From positions 1,007,501 through 1,071,500 of the forward strand of contig JAHBTU010000001.1 in the NCBI GenBank assembly GCA_019638455.1: 64,000 nucleotides of DNA. The letters run 5' to 3'. This stretch comes from Saprospiraceae bacterium. Lineage in GTDB: Bacteria > Bacteroidota > Bacteroidia > Chitinophagales > Saprospiraceae. Shown here piece by piece: positions 25,758 to 34,237 of this stretch. The translations under genes were made by a program, and so were the position numbers. Position 1 is the first letter of the stretch, and every line of letters begins with the position of its first letter. The notes beneath the pieces were generated by a model, which saw only the letters and a program-made list of their open reading frames with translations, was not told the DNA's origin and ran no database searches.

Positions 25758-26666
25758 ATGGATTTTGGAAAGTTGCCTTCCGTTGACAAAGTGGATTTTG
25801 CCCTTGCGCCAGAACCACCTCAAAACGCGGAATTGTTGGCTGCCCTGCCGCCGCTCGCCAAACCAACGATTTATCTCGGCGCGACTGGCTACAACATGAA
25901 GTCTTGGGTCGGCCAATGGTATCCGCCTGGAAGCAAGGAAAAAGATTTTTTGCGCTGTTACGCCACGCAGTTCAATACCATCGAACACAACACCACGCAT
26001 TACCGCATTCCCGATGCCGCCACAGTGACACGTTGGCGCGAGGACACGCCCGCCGATTTTCGATTTTGCCCCAAGATACCCCAAACCGTCAGCCACGCCC
26101 GCGATTTGGGGCTGAACGGCAGGGAACTGTCCCTTTTTTGCGAAGTCATTGCTGGCTTGGAGGAGAAATTAGGCTGCTGTTTTTTGCAGTTGCCGCCTCA
26201 TTTTAGTGTGCGAGAGTTGAATTTGCTCGCTCGTTTTTTAGACCATTTTCCTTCGGATGTGCCGCTTGCCGTCGAGGTGCGGCACGAGTCGTTTTTTCAA
26301 AAAACAGCTGCGGCGGAAAGTTTTTTCCAATTACTTCAAAGCCGTAACATTGCGACCGTCATCACCGACGTGGCGGGTCGGCGAGATGTGTGTCATCTCC
26401 GATTGACCCACCGACAAGTGTTGATTCGTTTTGTGGGGAACGCTCTCCATCCGACGGATTATCAGCGGGTTGCAGATTGGGCGAACAGGTTGAGAACATG
26501 GTTCGATGGCGGCTTGCACGAGGTTTATTTTTTCGCCCATGAGCCAGACAATTTACTTGCACCCGACTTGGCTGCGTTCTGCGCCGACACATTTTTGAGT
26601 AAAATGCCCGGCGTGACTTTGCGCGGGCCTCAAAAAGTGGGCGGGGTGCAGGGGGTGTTGTTTTAA
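25758..26666 (+). CDS. DUF72 domain-containing protein
   Basis: 302 residues, near the usual 240-300. YLGATGYNMKSWVGQWYPPG, EHNTTHYRIPDAATVTRWREDTP, FRFCPKIPQTVSHARDL, VAVEVRHESFF and the tail EVYFFAHEPDNLLAPDLAAF are typical of the YecE-like DUF72 TIM-barrel family, whose biochemical role is unknown although Fe-S or endonuclease links have been proposed. It starts at ATG 25758, 50 bases after the truncated lipoprotein gene on the other strand. Confidence 0.88.
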   Translation: MDFGKLPSVDKVDFALAPEPPQNAELLAALPPLAKPTIYLGATGYNMKSWVGQWYPPGSKEKDFLRCYATQFNTIEHNTTHYRIPDAATVTRWREDTPADFRFCPKIPQTVSHARDLGLNGRELSLFCEVIAGLEEKLGCCFLQLPPHFSVRELNLLARFLDHFPSDVPLAVEVRHESFFQKTAAAESFFQLLQSRNIATVITDVAGRRDVCHLRLTHRQVLIRFVGNALHPTDYQRVADWANRLRTWFDGGLHEVYFFAHEPDNLLAPDLAAFCADTFLSKMPGVTLRGPQKVGGVQGVLF

Positions 26667-26804
26667 GCAATCCATTTGCTCGGTGTTAAATTTACGTTAG
26701 CCTTCATGCATTTTTTTTGAGCGTCTTCGATATTTTCTTCGAAAATCTCACATTTGCAGGTTTTCAAAATTCATCAAATCCAGCTTGACTATTTCATCTC
26801 CGCA

Positions 26805-28874
26805 ATGGAATCCCTGCCCTACGTCCACCGTGATATTTCTTGGCTCTCGTTCAATTACCGTGTGCTTCAAGAGGCCAAAGACCCCGCCGTGCCCCTCTTG
26901 GAGCGTTTGAAGTTTTTGGCCATCTATTCTTCCAATCTCGACGAGTTTTTTCGCATTCGCGTGGCGGGCATTCGGAACCTCAAAAAGGTGGGCAAGAAAA
27001 CCAAAGCGCAACTTGACTTCGACCCGCGCGTGGTGCTCAAGGAAATACACCGCATCGTCAATCGGCATCAAGAAGAAATCTCGGAGATATTCGAGCAACA
27101 AATCGTGCCGGAGCTCCGTAAGCATCACATTCACATTCTGCGCAGGCTCGACCTGAACCCCGAGCAGCAACAATTCGCCGAAAGTTATTTCCGCGACAAT
27201 CTGCTTCCATTCGTGATGCCCGTGCTCTTGGTGAAGCGTCGCATCCGGCCTTTTTTGGCCAATGCGCACCTCTATCTTGCCGTGCACCTGCGCCAGAAAA
27301 AGAGACCGCTTGCCGATAGCGAGTATGCGTTGGTGAAAATTCCGTCCGACCAGCTGCCTCGATTCATCCAGCTCCCCTCATCCGGCGACCGGCACGATTT
27401 GATTCTGCTCGACGACATTGTGCGCAACTCGGTGTCGTGGCTCTTTCCGGGCTACGAGATTCAAGATACCTACTCCATCAAACTCACCCGCGACGCGGAG
27501 CTCTACATTGACGATGAATACTCTGGCGACTTGGTTCAAAAAATAAAGTCGAGCCTCCAGAAACGGCAGGTAGGCCCGGCCAGCCGTTTTGTCTATGACC
27601 GTGAGATGCCATTGCATCTGCTTGAATATCTGCAAGATACTTTTGACTTGGGCAAAAATGACATGCTGCCGGAGGGCCGTTATCACAACAATTTTGATTT
27701 TTTCAAATTTCCCGACTTCGGGATGACCCACCTCAAAAACAAACCGCTTCCAGCCCTCCACCACCCTGCCCTCCACGACGCGGAAACCCCTTTTGCCGTC
27801 ATCAGCAAAAAAGACCAGCTGCTTCACCCCCCCTACCAGTCTTACCAGTCGGTCATCCATTTTTTTGAAAAGGCTGCGGACGACCCCGCCGTGACGCACA
27901 TCAAAATCATTCAGTACCGGGTGGCGCGGCACAGTCGGATATTGGAAGCCTTGATGAAAGCCGTTCGACATGGCAAACAAGTGTCTGTTTTTGTGGAAAT
28001 CAAGGCTCGGTTCGACGAGGCTGCCAACCTCGAATGGGGCGAAAAACTCGAAAAAGCAGGCGTGCGTGTCCATTATTCTTTTCCCGGCGTGAAAGTACAT
28101 TCCAAGTTGGCCCTCGTCCGTCGTGTGGAAAACGAACAGCCAAAACTGTATGCGTATCTCGGCACTGGCAACTTCCACGAAGAAACCGCCAAAATCTATT
28201 CGGATTTCAGCCTCTTCACCGCAGACCCTCGGCTGACTACCGAAGTGAGCAACGTCTTTTCTTATCTGGAAAACATCAAACCCCCAAAGCAAGAATTCGA
28301 GCACTTATTGGTCGGAAAATTCAATCTGCGCCCGGCGCTCTACCGATTGATTGACAACGAAATCCAGGCAGCCAAACGCCGGAAGCCAGCTAGCATGATT
28401 CTGAAAATCAATAGTTTGGAAGATAAGGACATCGTGGCCAAACTATACGAAGCCTCCAAGGCAGGCGTTAAAATCAAGCTCATCGTGCGGGGCATCTGTT
28501 GCCTCGTGCCGGGATTGAAAGGCTTGAGCGACAACATTGAGGTCATTAGCATTGTTGACCGTTTCCTCGAACACGCCCGTGTGTTTGTATTTCACAATGG
28601 TGGTGATGAGCGCATTTTTCTCAGCAGCGCCGACTGGATGGAGCGCAACCTGAGCTATCGCATCGAAACGACTTTCCCGGTGTACGATGCAAACCTCAAA
28701 CGCGAAATCAAAGAGCTCCTTGCCTTGCAACTCAACGACAACGTGAAAGCCCGCATTATAGACCGCTACGACCAGAACGAATACCGCCGAAGCAACACCG
28801 ATATACCTGTGCGAGCGCAATTGGAAACCTATTTTTATTTCAAACGAAAATTGGAAGCAAGCATACCGGAATGA
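26805..28874 (+). CDS. ppk1: Polyphosphate kinase 1
   Basis: 689 residues, normal PPK1 size; makes inorganic polyphosphate from ATP at the membrane. Domains: N-terminal helical (ESLPYVHRDISWLSFNYRVLQEA), head domain, and two phospholipase-D-like catalytic domains. The active-site histidine motif is VHSKLALV; IQYRVARHSRILEAL and LGTGNFHEETAKIYSDF flank it; FHNGGDERIFLSSADWMERNL is the second catalytic domain. ATG 26805 is preferred because the upstream extension is poorly conserved. The next gene starts 37 bases downstream and has its own -7 element. No exopolyphosphatase is adjacent. Confidence 0.95.
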   Translation: MESLPYVHRDISWLSFNYRVLQEAKDPAVPLLERLKFLAIYSSNLDEFFRIRVAGIRNLKKVGKKTKAQLDFDPRVVLKEIHRIVNRHQEEISEIFEQQIVPELRKHHIHILRRLDLNPEQQQFAESYFRDNLLPFVMPVLLVKRRIRPFLANAHLYLAVHLRQKKRPLADSEYALVKIPSDQLPRFIQLPSSGDRHDLILLDDIVRNSVSWLFPGYEIQDTYSIKLTRDAELYIDDEYSGDLVQKIKSSLQKRQVGPASRFVYDREMPLHLLEYLQDTFDLGKNDMLPEGRYHNNFDFFKFPDFGMTHLKNKPLPALHHPALHDAETPFAVISKKDQLLHPPYQSYQSVIHFFEKAADDPAVTHIKIIQYRVARHSRILEALMKAVRHGKQVSVFVEIKARFDEAANLEWGEKLEKAGVRVHYSFPGVKVHSKLALVRRVENEQPKLYAYLGTGNFHEETAKIYSDFSLFTADPRLTTEVSNVFSYLENIKPPKQEFEHLLVGKFNLRPALYRLIDNEIQAAKRRKPASMILKINSLEDKDIVAKLYEASKAGVKIKLIVRGICCLVPGLKGLSDNIEVISIVDRFLEHARVFVFHNGGDERIFLSSADWMERNLSYRIETTFPVYDANLKREIKELLALQLNDNVKARIIDRYDQNEYRRSNTDIPVRAQLETYFYFKRKLEASIPE

Positions 28875-28898
28875 TGTTCCGAATGGTGCTGCCGAGCC

Positions 28899-28906
28899 TA
28901 CTTTTG
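28899..28906 (+). promoter_or_regulatory. -7 element four bases before the J-domain-like gene
   Basis: TACTTTTG is an exact TAnnTTTG match, followed by CGTT and then the ATG at 28911, implying a leaderless or near-leaderless transcript. Confidence 0.5.
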
Positions 28907-28910
28907 CGTT

Positions 28911-29570
28911 ATGAGTCCATTCACCGAACAAGAACGACAAGAAATACAAGCGTTTTTTGGAAAAATGCCAGAACACTTGGAAGCGGGGCATTTCAAAAAA
29001 ACGTTGCGCGAGCTCCGCGCCAAATACCACCCTGACAATTTTGAGAAATTCGGCGACGACACCGTGCGCCAACTCGCAACCGAACGTTTCCAGCGCATCG
29101 AGCGACTGGCGGAAAAAATAGAGCAGTGGCTTTCAGGCGGCACGCCCAACGAACAACTTCCGTCCACCAGCAAAGACCCCATTCATCACCCGCAGGCTCG
29201 CTTCGCTTTTCGCGAAATGAAAATCGAGATTCGCACAGGCGACAAGGATTTGAAATACCACTTGTTTGGCACGTTTTATCGTTGGCTTGCGCTGGGCGAA
29301 CGTTTCAAAATACCCGAAAGCAAAGCGTTTTTAATCGCCGATGAGGAACATCTGGGGCGCAGCATCGGCTTTGTGGAGTCCATCCGGGTATATCTGACTT
29401 TTGAAGAGGACGACTCGGTAGAGACCATCGCGCATTGGCTGCACTCGAAAATCGAAGGCCGTGCCGATGCTTTGCTCATCGAGGGAGCGTTGGTGCCGAT
29501 AGACTACGATGCTATTCTGACAGAGATAAAGCGGCGTTCCTTCAAATTGCTTTCTGCCGAGACGGCATAG
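28911..29570 (+). CDS. J-domain-like protein of unknown function
   Basis: 219 residues, soluble. Residues 28-70 (HFKKTLRELRAKYHPDN through VRQLATERFQRIERL) form a helix, the HPD tripeptide (40-42) and a second helix, the arrangement of a DnaJ J-domain, but the first helix is short and the basic patch is weak. After a linker, residues about 95-219 form a mixed alpha/beta domain I do not recognise (KYHLFGTFYRWLALGERFKIP, RVYLTFEEDDSVETIAHWLH). It follows ppk1 closely. A Hsp70 co-chaperone role is inference from the HPD motif only. Confidence 0.6.
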   Translation: MSPFTEQERQEIQAFFGKMPEHLEAGHFKKTLRELRAKYHPDNFEKFGDDTVRQLATERFQRIERLAEKIEQWLSGGTPNEQLPSTSKDPIHHPQARFAFREMKIEIRTGDKDLKYHLFGTFYRWLALGERFKIPESKAFLIADEEHLGRSIGFVESIRVYLTFEEDDSVETIAHWLHSKIEGRADALLIEGALVPIDYDAILTEIKRRSFKLLSAETA

Positions 29571-29626
29571 ATTGCCCCCTGAAAATCAGGCGATTGAAAC
29601 AAAATGTAATTTTTTTTGAAAAAACA

Positions 29627-29659
29627 TTTGCGCACCTGAAAACTGTGCCGCTATCTTTG
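29627..29659 (+). promoter_or_regulatory. Promoter of tRNA-Gly
   Basis: TTTG at 29627-29630, a 21-base spacer and TATCTTTG at 29652-29659 form a full Bacteroidota -33/-7 promoter. It is 43 bases before the tRNA. Confidence 0.7.
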
Positions 29660-29702
29660 CCGCCGCTAAACGCCGGAATAAAGATTTCGGCATATCTACT
29701 AC

Positions 29703-29778
29703 GCGGAAGTAGCTCAGTTGGTAGAGCGCAACCTTGCCAAGGTTGAGGTCGCGAGTTCGAGTCTCGTTTTCCGCTCCA
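29703..29778 (+). tRNA. tRNA-Gly (anticodon GCC)
   Basis: 76 bases with encoded CCA. Acceptor GCGGAAG pairs with TTTCCGC (one G-T); the D arm is GCTC-AGTTGGTA-GAGC; the anticodon stem CAACC/GGTTG encloses TTGCCAA, giving anticodon GCC; the T loop is TTCGAGT. A terminator follows at once. Confidence 0.97.
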
Positions 29779-29781
29779 TTT

Positions 29782-29810
29782 AAAGCCTGCGACAGTCGCG
29801 GGCTTTTTTG
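29782..29810 (+). terminator. Intrinsic terminator after tRNA-Gly
   Basis: AAAGCCTGCGA at 29782-29792 pairs with TCGCGGGCTTT at 29796-29806 (one G-T pair) with a three-base loop, followed by a T tract. It ends the tRNA-Gly transcript, so tRNA-Leu has its own promoter. Confidence 0.85.
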
Positions 29811-29846
29811 TTTGCGCAACGTACTGCTGTTTTTTTTTATCTTGCC

Positions 29847-29854
29847 TAACTTTG
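29847..29854 (+). promoter_or_regulatory. -7 element of tRNA-Leu
   Basis: TAACTTTG, an exact match to TAnnTTTG, eight bases before the mature tRNA. Confidence 0.55.
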
Positions 29855-29862
29855 CGCACAAA

Positions 29863-29946
29863 GCCCGGGTGGTGGAATGGTAGACACGCAGGACTTAAAA
29901 TCCTGTGGCTGTAGAGGCCGTACGGGTTCGAGTCCCGTCCCGGGCA
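29863..29946 (+). tRNA. tRNA-Leu (anticodon TAA)
   Basis: 84 bases to the discriminator A. Acceptor GCCCGGG pairs with CCCGGGC; the anticodon stem CAGGA/TCCTG encloses CTTAAAA, giving anticodon TAA; a long variable arm (TGGCTGTAGAGGCCG) marks a class II tRNA; the T loop is TTCGAGT. The following bases are CAA, not CCA, so CCA must be added post-transcriptionally, unlike the neighbouring tRNA-Gly. Confidence 0.95.
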
Positions 29947-29997
29947 CAAGTTGGGGGTACTTCTCTCGGAGTGCTCCTTTTTTTATTTGTTTCCAAT

Positions 29998-30903
29998 ATG
30001 AACGCAGCTTTTTTCCGCCGCATCGCCGACAGTCGTTGGTTCAATCTTATTGTGCTCGGAGTGATACTCGGAGCTGGGGTATTGGTAGGAGTGGAGACAT
30101 ATCAGCAAGACCCGGACTCGCCGTGGAGAGACACCCTCGCATGGTTCGATTTTCTTGTGCTGATTGTCTTTACCCTTGAATTTGCCATCAAAATTGGCGC
30201 AGAGGGCGACCGACCTTGGCGATACTTCAGCGACCCATGGAACGTGTTCGATTTTGTCATCGTGGCAATCTGCTGGCTGGCACATCTCACACCCAGCGTG
30301 GATGCTAGTTTCGTGGCGGTCATCCGTTTGGCTCGAGTCCTGCGGGTATTCAGGTTGGTGCACGCCTTGCCCCAGCTCAAAATGCTCGTGAACGCCATGC
30401 TGAAAAGCATCCCATCTATGGGCTACGTGGGCCTTATGCTGTTGTTGCTCTACTATATTTATGGCGCCATGGGCGTGTTTCTTTTTGGAAAAAACGACCC
30501 CTTGCACTTTGGCACCCTGCACACAGCCATGCTCACCTTGTTTGAAATCAGCACGCTCGAAGGCTGGGTTGACATACTGAAGGTCAATATGTTTGGCTGC
30601 GACCATGCTGTGTGGGGTTACGAGGAAGGTGCCGACTGCGCCTACCCCAACGCTCAGCCGAACGCAGCGGTGTTGTACTTCGTCTCCTTTGTGCTGTTTG
30701 GCACCATGATTATCCTCAACCTATTTATCGGGGTCATCATGAACGCTATGGACGAAGTGCGTGCCGAACAATCGCTGGAAGAACGGCAAATGAGAAAAAT
30801 CGCTGGTGTTCAAAATCTGGAGGACGAAATCGTGGAAATACATCAGCAATTGGACAACATCAAAAAACAGTTGGATTACATCGCGTTCCGGCTTAAGAAG
30901 TGA
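29998..30903 (+). CDS. Voltage-gated cation channel (single-domain), TLEGWVD filter
   Basis: 301 residues, the NaChBac-like one-domain Nav/Cav architecture. S1 about 14-34, S2 48-66 with the conserved glutamate (TLEFAIK), S3 80-97 (WNVFDFVIV), S4 with four arginines spaced by three (Arg110, 113, 116, 119), S5 141-165, pore loop, S6 222-252 (FVSFVLFGTMIILNLFIGVIMN), then a C-terminal coiled coil (258-300). The filter at 186-192 is TLEGWVD; sodium channels of this family have TLESW. An extra loop of about 25 residues between filter and S6 has Cys201 and Cys214, possibly a disulfide. The ATG is 52 bases after tRNA-Leu with no terminator between, so the two may share a transcript. Calcium selectivity is inference from the filter. 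Confidence 0.92.
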   Translation: MNAAFFRRIADSRWFNLIVLGVILGAGVLVGVETYQQDPDSPWRDTLAWFDFLVLIVFTLEFAIKIGAEGDRPWRYFSDPWNVFDFVIVAICWLAHLTPSVDASFVAVIRLARVLRVFRLVHALPQLKMLVNAMLKSIPSMGYVGLMLLLLYYIYGAMGVFLFGKNDPLHFGTLHTAMLTLFEISTLEGWVDILKVNMFGCDHAVWGYEEGADCAYPNAQPNAAVLYFVSFVLFGTMIILNLFIGVIMNAMDEVRAEQSLEERQMRKIAGVQNLEDEIVEIHQQLDNIKKQLDYIAFRLKK

Positions 30904-30910
30904 CCTCCAA

Positions 30911-31495
30911 TCATTTCAAGCGCAAGATGTTCCCCATTTGATAACACGAACGGCAACGCGGCTCGTAGTGGCCTTTTTCTCCCAACAGCACGACTTCCTC
31001 GCCAACTGCCAACCGATAGGAGTGCGTGGCTAAATTGCCGCAATGCACACAAATTGCGTGTACTTTGGTGACATATTCGGCTATTGCAAGCAGATTGGGC
31101 ATCGGGCCAAAAGGCACTCCGCGATAGTCCATGTCCAAGCCAGCCGCAATGACTCGGATGCCTCGCAAGGCTAACTCGGCACACACTTCCGGTAAGTCTT
31201 GGTCAAAAAATTGCGCCTCATCAATACCAACCACCGCCGTTTTGTCATTGACCTTCAACAATTTGGAAGAATGTTCGACGGGTTGCGCCAACACAGATGT
31301 GGTATCGTGCGAGACGATGGCCGCTTCGTCGTAGCGCGTGTCGGCACGAGGCTTGAACACCTCTACCTTCATTTCGGCGATTTTGGCTCGTTTGAGTCGG
31401 CGTATGAGTTCCTCTGTTTTGCCAGAGAACATGCACCCGCAGATGACTTCTATCCACCCGCTGCGCTGACCTTTGAAATGCGGCTCAAGAAACAT
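30911..31495 (-). CDS. tdk: Thymidine kinase
   Basis: 194 residues, the salvage enzyme that phosphorylates thymidine with ATP (type II thymidine kinase). [20 protein letters not shown] is the P-loop; [10 protein letters not shown] holds the catalytic acidic region; [13 protein letters not shown] and CRSCYQMG are the two zinc-binding cysteine pairs; [14 protein letters not shown] is the lasso entry. ATG 31495 gives the normal length; the frame extends upstream to 31621, but the -7 element TACTTTTG on the minus strand at 31560-31553 lies inside that extension and supports the shorter start. Confidence 0.95.
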   Translation of the reverse strand: MFLEPHFKGQRSGWIEVICGCMFSGKTEELIRRLKRAKIAEMKVEVFKPRADTRYDEAAIVSHDTTSVLAQPVEHSSKLLKVNDKTAVVGIDEAQFFDQDLPEVCAELALRGIRVIAAGLDMDYRGVPFGPMPNLLAIAEYVTKVHAICVHCGNLATHSYRLAVGEEVVLLGEKGHYEPRCRSCYQMGNILRLK

Positions 31496-31552
31496 GCACG
31501 AATTTTTGTTTGAAATGTCTAATGGTTCTTCGCATTTTTTTGAACTTCGCCG

Positions 31553-31560
31553 CAAAAGTA
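31553..31560 (-). promoter_or_regulatory. -7 element of tdk
   Basis: Minus-strand TACTTTTG, an exact TAnnTTTG match, about 58 bases before the tdk start codon. Confidence 0.5.
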
Positions 31561-31653
31561 TAAATCCCCCAAAGCCTTCATAAATCCCTGCCATAAAATC
31601 AGCACCTACCACTTTCACCATAACCGTCCCGCTATTGGGATTGACTGCATTCC

Positions 31654-32355
31654 ATGGATTTACTGAAAACTAAAATCTTTCTCGACAAACTACAGCGAGA
31701 GTTCAATCGCCTGAGCAAAGACCCCGAAAACATCGCCCGTATTGATGTTGACATCATGGCATCTTATGTGCGCGATTTGTACGACGCGCTCCACTCAGAA
31801 GAGGCCGCCGCTCCCGCAAAGCACCCGGCACCGCGCCGACACGCGCACGAAAGACCAGCAGAAGTAGTTGTGAATCAAAGCGCACCGCCGCCTGCCTATG
31901 TGCCACCGCCCCCCCCACCCCCTCCGCCACCACCTGTTTACGAGGAGGCCGCTCCTTCCGCCCCTCCGCCACCTCCGCCACAAGAAGAAAGGCCAGCGCC
32001 CGCCCCGGCGGCAAAATCACACCATGCGCCGCGCCATCACCACGGCGATGCGGAACTCCTTTTTGAGGAAAAACAGGCGAAGGAACTCTCCGAGAAGCTC
32101 GCAGAACAACCCATCGCAGACCTGAAGAAGGCCATTGCGCTCAACGACAGGCTGTTGCTTACTCGCGAACTGTTTGCGGGCGATGGCAAAGTATTCGAGA
32201 CGACTGTTCATGCGCTCAATCACTTTACCAATTTCGACGAGGCTAAATCTTATTTGATTGAACATTGCGTGACCCGCTATCTATGGATGGATAAAAAGCG
32301 CGTGGAAGAGGCCAAAAAATTTATCAAACTCGTGAGGCGGCGCTACAAACAATGA
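31654..32355 (+). CDS. Proline-rich protein of unknown function
   Basis: 233 residues, soluble. The N-terminal 48 residues ([25 protein letters not shown]) are helical and charged, residues about 50-125 are a low-complexity linker with a run of eleven prolines and many alanines, and the C-terminal 105 residues ([67 protein letters not shown]) are a helical domain I know only as a recurring Bacteroidota hypothetical. It overlaps the next gene by four bases (ATGA), so the two are translationally coupled. The design (two folded ends joined by a Pro-rich spacer) suggests a scaffold or adaptor, but this is inference. Confidence 0.65.
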   Translation: MDLLKTKIFLDKLQREFNRLSKDPENIARIDVDIMASYVRDLYDALHSEEAAAPAKHPAPRRHAHERPAEVVVNQSAPPPAYVPPPPPPPPPPPVYEEAAPSAPPPPPPQEERPAPAPAAKSHHAPRHHHGDAELLFEEKQAKELSEKLAEQPIADLKKAIALNDRLLLTRELFAGDGKVFETTVHALNHFTNFDEAKSYLIEHCVTRYLWMDKKRVEEAKKFIKLVRRRYKQ

Positions 32356-33389
32356 GATTTCTGATTGTCGGGCAGGGCATCGCTGGCACCCTACTGGCTT
32401 GGACGCTACGGCGCAGCGGCGCATCCGTCCTCATCGCCGATGGGGCGTTGCCCGGCAATTCATCACTGGTAGCTGCGGGTGTCATCAACCCCGTGACAGG
32501 CAAACGCTTCGTCAAGTCATGGCGTTTTGATGAGTTTTTCCCTGTCGCGCGTTCCACTTACCGCTCACTGGAAATAGAGCTTGGCATACGGATATGGATG
32601 GAGCAACCCATCATCCGGCTATTGGCCACGCCCGAAGAGGCCAATGATTGGTCCGCCCGCTGTGCCTTGCCTGATTATGTCCCCGTGCTTGCGAATGCTG
32701 ATGACGCGGGCGAATGGGCCGGTTTGGTACGTCCAAATTTTCAGTTTGGCGTGATTCGTCAAGCTGCACGGGTTGATTTCTCCAATTTGCTCACAACGTT
32801 TAGAAAGAAAAACGAGGATGCAGGGCTTTTTTTAGCAAAAAGCGTGACCTATAAAGAAGCGGAAAGAATGTCGGACAATTTTGACGGGGTGATTTTTTGC
32901 GAAGGGTGGCGCGGGAGAGACAATCCATATTTCCCGCGCTCGCCGTGGCAGGTAGCCAAAGGCGAGGCGTTGATGATTAGGCTTGATGAAACACGAGGGG
33001 CACACATCAATCATTTGCTAAAAAAAACAGTGACGCTTGTCCCAATGGGCAGCAGTCTCTTTTGGGCAGGAGGTTCGTACCAATGGCACTTCTCGGATTT
33101 GTTGCCAAGTGAAAGAGAGCGAGCGTTTATCCAAAAAAATCTGGACGATATGCTTGACGCGCCTTACACACTCATTGACCACATCGCGGGCGTTCGACCT
33201 GCTGTGAAAGACCGCCGTCCCTTGATTGGAAAGAGTGATGCGCATCCAAAAATGCACATTTTCAACGGATTTGGTTCTAAGGGCGGCTCGCTTGCTCCTT
33301 TTTGGGCGGCCCACTTTGCCGCGCACTTGTTGCGCGGGGAGCCACTTGATGCAACGGTGGACATAAAACGATTTTCAGCCCCTCTATAA
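32352..33389 (+). CDS. FAD-dependent oxidoreductase (DAO family)
   Basis: 345 residues. [21 protein letters not shown] is the FAD-binding Rossmann motif of D-amino-acid-oxidase-like enzymes, SSLVAAGVINPVTGKRFVKS is the conserved second motif, and the C-terminal DHIAGVRPAVKDRRPLIGK with GFGSKGGSLAPFWA is the usual FAD/substrate region (compare glycine oxidase and the MnmC C-terminal half). The substrate is unknown. Translationally coupled to the proline-rich gene upstream. It converges with the esterase gene six bases downstream. Confidence 0.82.
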   Translation: MRFLIVGQGIAGTLLAWTLRRSGASVLIADGALPGNSSLVAAGVINPVTGKRFVKSWRFDEFFPVARSTYRSLEIELGIRIWMEQPIIRLLATPEEANDWSARCALPDYVPVLANADDAGEWAGLVRPNFQFGVIRQAARVDFSNLLTTFRKKNEDAGLFLAKSVTYKEAERMSDNFDGVIFCEGWRGRDNPYFPRSPWQVAKGEALMIRLDETRGAHINHLLKKTVTLVPMGSSLFWAGGSYQWHFSDLLPSERERAFIQKNLDDMLDAPYTLIDHIAGVRPAVKDRRPLIGKSDAHPKMHIFNGFGSKGGSLAPFWAAHFAAHLLRGEPLDATVDIKRFSAPL

Positions 33390-33395
33390 AGTGCT

Positions 33396-34214
33396 CTATC
33401 GGGGTTTGTTGAAAAATTTGTGAAAAAAGACTGCTTGGAAGTCAAGTGCGTTGCCCCAATAATCGCCAGTGTGTCCGCCCGGTCGTTCCGTGTATTCGTG
33501 TGGGATTTTATCTTCCAGCAGTCGTTGGCGCATGGCGCGGTTTGCCTCAAGAAAAAAATCGTCCAAACCACAATCAATGATGATGGCGAGCTCGGCTTTC
33601 TTTAACAAAGGCACCAGATTGACCACCGAGTAATTTTCCCAATTCGACCAGTATGCGTTGGGCGTGCCAAGCACCCCTTCCAAATCCCAACTGTTTTTCT
33701 TGAAGGGGCGCAAGTCCAGCCCGCCTGCCATGCTTCCAGCCGCGCCAAAGACATCGGGATGTCGAATAGCCACCGACATGGCACCGTGCCCACCCATGCT
33801 CAGCCCTGCAATGGCACGCCCTCCCCTACTCTGCCGAGTGTGGTAATAGTAGTCAACGTACGACACCACCTCCTTGGCAATATGTGTTTCATAGCGAACA
33901 GTCGAATCCACCGGACTATCCAAATACCAGCTGTCATAACCCCCGTCGGGACAAACAATGAGCATCTGATAGTTGTCGGCGTGCTGACTCAATTGAGGCG
34001 CGTCGCCAAGCCAACTGGCAAAATTGCCACTCCACCCATGCAGTAGGTATAACACTGGATAAGGCTCGCCCATGACACTGTAATTGTCAGGAGCGACCAC
34101 GAGGCACCTGATATGTTTCCGCATGGATGGGCTATAAATTTCCACCGTGTCCACGCGGCCAGCAAACGCAGCATTTGCCATCAGTAGGCTGAAGATGAGG
34201 GCAATGAGTTTCAT
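33396..34214 (-). CDS. Secreted esterase, alpha/beta hydrolase (esterase D family)
   Basis: 272 residues with a signal peptide cleaved near residue 18 (MKLIALIFSLLMANAAFA). PYPVLYLLHGWSGNFASWLGDA starts the hydrolase fold, GLSMGGHGA holds the nucleophile Ser139, IDCGLDDFF supplies the acid (Asp218 or 219), and PGGHTGDYW the histidine (His248). This is the tributyrin esterase/S-formylglutathione hydrolase family; with a signal peptide, a periplasmic carbohydrate-ester or lipid esterase is more likely. It lies 23 bases after a second esterase on the same strand and probably shares its transcript. Confidence 0.87.
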   Translation of the reverse strand: MKLIALIFSLLMANAAFAGRVDTVEIYSPSMRKHIRCLVVAPDNYSVMGEPYPVLYLLHGWSGNFASWLGDAPQLSQHADNYQMLIVCPDGGYDSWYLDSPVDSTVRYETHIAKEVVSYVDYYYHTRQSRGGRAIAGLSMGGHGAMSVAIRHPDVFGAAGSMAGGLDLRPFKKNSWDLEGVLGTPNAYWSNWENYSVVNLVPLLKKAELAIIIDCGLDDFFLEANRAMRQRLLEDKIPHEYTERPGGHTGDYWGNALDFQAVFFHKFFNKPR

Positions 34215-34237
34215 AAAGCACCGTAAAAAATGCTTTT

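Noticed and set aside
27378..28304. 308-codon open frame on the minus strand
   Set aside because: Antisense to ppk1; no coding features.
29586..29949. Two minus-strand frames across the tRNA genes
   Set aside because: They are shadows of the two tRNAs and their flanks; the cloverleafs explain the sequence.
31905..31990. C-rich stretch as a possible repeat element
   Set aside because: It is the codon run of the polyproline linker.
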